Of a stretch of DNA of 22,594 nt, positions 20,885 through 22,594 are shown in pieces; the first letter of the stretch is position 1, and the number at the start of each line of letters is the position of its first letter. Below the pieces are notes generated by a model. The model saw only the letters and a list, made by a program, of their open reading frames with translations. It was not told where the DNA came from and did not search any database. The stretch covers positions 1-22,594 of the forward strand of contig PCSF01000165.1 in NCBI GenBank assembly GCA_002771315.1, given 5' to 3'. This stretch comes from Desulfobacterales bacterium CG23_combo_of_CG06-09_8_20_14_all_52_9. GTDB lineage: Bacteria > Desulfobacterota > Desulfobacteria > Desulfobacterales > UBA2156. The position numbers and the translations under genes are program-made.

Positions 20885-22594
20885 TCGAACTGACTTTTCC
20901 GGACGGAATCCAAAAACAATTTGAAAACCCGCCGACAGGGTTGGAGGTCGCCAAAAGCATCTCAGAGGCCCTGGCTCGGGAGAGTGTTGCCATTGCGCTC
21001 AACGGAACGGTCGTTGACCTGACTCGGAGGATCGAGCACGACACCGCTATAAGGTTGATCACCACCAAGGATCCTGAGGCCCTTGGAATCATGAGGCACA
21101 GCGCCGCCCATGTGATGGCCCAGGCCATATTGCGCATATACCCCAATGCAAAGTTGACCATCGGCCCGGTGGTGGGAAACGAGTTCTATTATGACATCGA
21201 CATGGAATCGGTGTCCGAGGATGACTTCCCTCAAATCGAAGCGGAGATGAAAAAGATCGTGGCGGCAAAGCTTCCGGTCCAACGCCGGGAAGTCTCCAAG
21301 GCCGAAGCCATGAGCCTTTACCGGAACGAACCCTATAAGCTGGAGATGATCTCGGAGCTTCAAGACGGTACCATCACGGTTTACAAACAGGGGGATTTTG
21401 CGGACTTGTGCCGGGGGCCCCATGTACCGCATACCGGATTCATCAGGGCCTTCAAGCTGACCAAGGTTTCCGGGGCCTACTGGCGGGCTGATCAAGCCAA
21501 AGCCCAGCTCCAGCGGATTTACGGGACGGCTTTTTTTTCCAAAAAGGATCTGGATGAATACCTGTTCTTCCTGGAAGAGGCCAAGAAGCGCAATCACCGG
21601 AAATTGGGAACCCTTCTGGAACTATTCAGTTTTCATGACGAAGCGCCGGGGATGCCCTTTTTTCATGCCAAGGGGATGGTGGTCTGGAACCAGCTTTTGG
21701 ATTACTGGAGAGAGGAACACGAGGCGGCTGGATATGTAGAAATAAAGACGCCCATCATGCTGAATCGAACCTTGTGGGAGCGAAGCGGACATTGGGAAAA
21801 CTACCGCGAAAACATGTACTTTTCCAAAATCGACGATTTCGATTACGCCATCAAACCCATGAACTGCCCCGGAGGAATGCTGATTTATAAATCCCGAATG
21901 CACTCATACAAAGAATTTCCCATCCGGGCAGCGGAAATCGGGTTGGTGCACCGTCACGAACTGAGCGGGGTCCTCTCCGGTCTGTTCCGGGTGCGCGCTT
22001 TCCATCAGGACGACGCCCATATTTATATGACCCCGGATCAGATCCGGGCGGAGATCCTGGGGGTGCTGCATCTGGTACAACGTATCTACAGCACTTTCGG
22101 TCTGGGTTTTCACCTGGAGCTTTCCACCCGGCCGGAAAAATCCATCGGCACCGATGAACAGTGGGAACAGGCAACGGAGGGTTTACGGTCGGCGCTGGTC
22201 GATTACGACCAGGGTTTTACGGTCAATGAGGGGGATGGCGCCTTTTACGGGCCTAAAATCGATTGCCACATCAAGGATGCCTTGGGCCGCACCTGGCAAT
22301 GCGGAACCATCCAGTTGGACATGTCTCAACCGGATCGATTCGATCTGACTTATATCGGCGCGGATAACGAGCGGCATCGACCCATCATGATCCATCGCAC
22401 CGTATATGGTTCCATCGAGCGGTTCTTCGGGATCCTCATCGAGCATTTTGCCGGCCGATTTCCCTTGTGGATGGCACCGGTCCAGGCGATCCTTTTGCCT
22501 ATCAACGACGCCCTGGTCTCTTTTGCCCGGGAACAGGAGAAACGGTTTGTGGAAAAGGGGTTGCGCTGCGAAGTCGATGACCGAGCCGAAAGCC
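20881..22594 (+). CDS. thrS: Threonyl-tRNA synthetase (3' end beyond window)
   Basis: 571 codons are present of about 640; the rest of the anticodon-binding domain lies outside. It charges tRNA-Thr with threonine. Domains: TGS about 1-60; editing domain with H73 and H77 (HSAAH) plus C177 and H181 (CRGPH); class II catalytic core with C329 (MNCPGG) and H380 (DDAHIY) as zinc ligands, the third expected in MIHRTVYGS; motif 2 GLFRVRAFHQDDAH; motif 3 RTVYGSIERFFGILIEHFAG. AGGTGAACG precedes the ATG. No T-box or other thrS leader structure was seen. Confidence 0.97.
   Translation, partial: MIELTFPDGIQKQFENPPTGLEVAKSISEALARESVAIALNGTVVDLTRRIEHDTAIRLITTKDPEALGIMRHSAAHVMAQAILRIYPNAKLTIGPVVGNEFYYDIDMESVSEDDFPQIEAEMKKIVAAKLPVQRREVSKAEAMSLYRNEPYKLEMISELQDGTITVYKQGDFADLCRGPHVPHTGFIRAFKLTKVSGAYWRADQAKAQLQRIYGTAFFSKKDLDEYLFFLEEAKKRNHRKLGTLLELFSFHDEAPGMPFFHAKGMVVWNQLLDYWREEHEAAGYVEIKTPIMLNRTLWERSGHWENYRENMYFSKIDDFDYAIKPMNCPGGMLIYKSRMHSYKEFPIRAAEIGLVHRHELSGVLSGLFRVRAFHQDDAHIYMTPDQIRAEILGVLHLVQRIYSTFGLGFHLELSTRPEKSIGTDEQWEQATEGLRSALVDYDQGFTVNEGDGAFYGPKIDCHIKDALGRTWQCGTIQLDMSQPDRFDLTYIGADNERHRPIMIHRTVYGSIERFFGILIEHFAGRFPLWMAPVQAILLPINDALVSFAREQEKRFVEKGLRCEVDDRAES

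Noticed and set aside
20370..21597. Two long minus-strand ORFs (263 and 211 aa) opposite the membrane-protein gene and thrS
   Set aside because: ThrRS motifs on the plus strand are unambiguous and the minus frames are shadows.

Overview
The window looks like chromosomal DNA from a Desulfobacterota (delta-proteobacterial) bacterium, probably near the Desulfobacterales. This is inferred from gene style (PAS-rich hybrid kinases, a PAS/sigma-54 activator), moderate GC and the type of short intergenic repeats, not from any marker comparison. Housekeeping genes (typA, tsaC, purE, ddl, tRNA-Leu, thrS) frame an accessory stretch of about 5 to 8 kb.

Layout. 163-2565 (minus) encodes a PAS-PAS-PAS hybrid histidine kinase. 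A 1.1 kb gap (2566-3705) holds a 133-bp mobile repeat and several hairpins. 3706-5532 is typA/bipA. From 5582 to 10360 lies a decayed defence or toxin-antitoxin island. It has a frameshifted AbiEi-like remnant, an intact orphan HigA-type antitoxin, and an intact Fic protein behind a promoter overlapped by a perfect palindrome. It also has a frameshifted radC, a nonsense-interrupted and truncated HsdR_N/methyltransferase-type gene, and a gene joining a helix-hairpin-helix-like region to a putative PD-(D/E)xK nuclease domain, split by one in-frame TGA. In the radC, HsdR_N-type and HhH-nuclease genes the lesion lies just upstream of the predicted catalytic domain.

10361-10916 is non-coding with tandem hairpins. 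Next, on the minus strand, come a GNAT acetyltransferase, a GG-N10-GC sigma-54 promoter, a cluster of TGCAT palindromes that looks like an enhancer, and a PAS/sigma-54 activator gene. This reads as a self-contained regulatory module. A decayed FabG-like SDR lies upstream of the activator.

17887-13850 (minus) is a likely operon, DUF1992 - SHOCT membrane protein - ddl - RimK-like ATP-grasp - purE - tsaC, ending at a tRNA-Leu(CAA) that has its own sigma-70 promoter. It combines peptidoglycan precursor, purine and tRNA-modification enzymes. Divergently (plus) follow a second copy of the 133-bp mobile repeat, a PurD-like enzyme, an exported protein, a small membrane protein, a 16-codon ORF and thrS, which runs off the window.

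The strongest observations are the two-copy MITE-like element with perfect target duplications and covarying ends, the sigma-54/GNAT module, and the interrupted HhH-nuclease gene, which I do not recognise as a named family.
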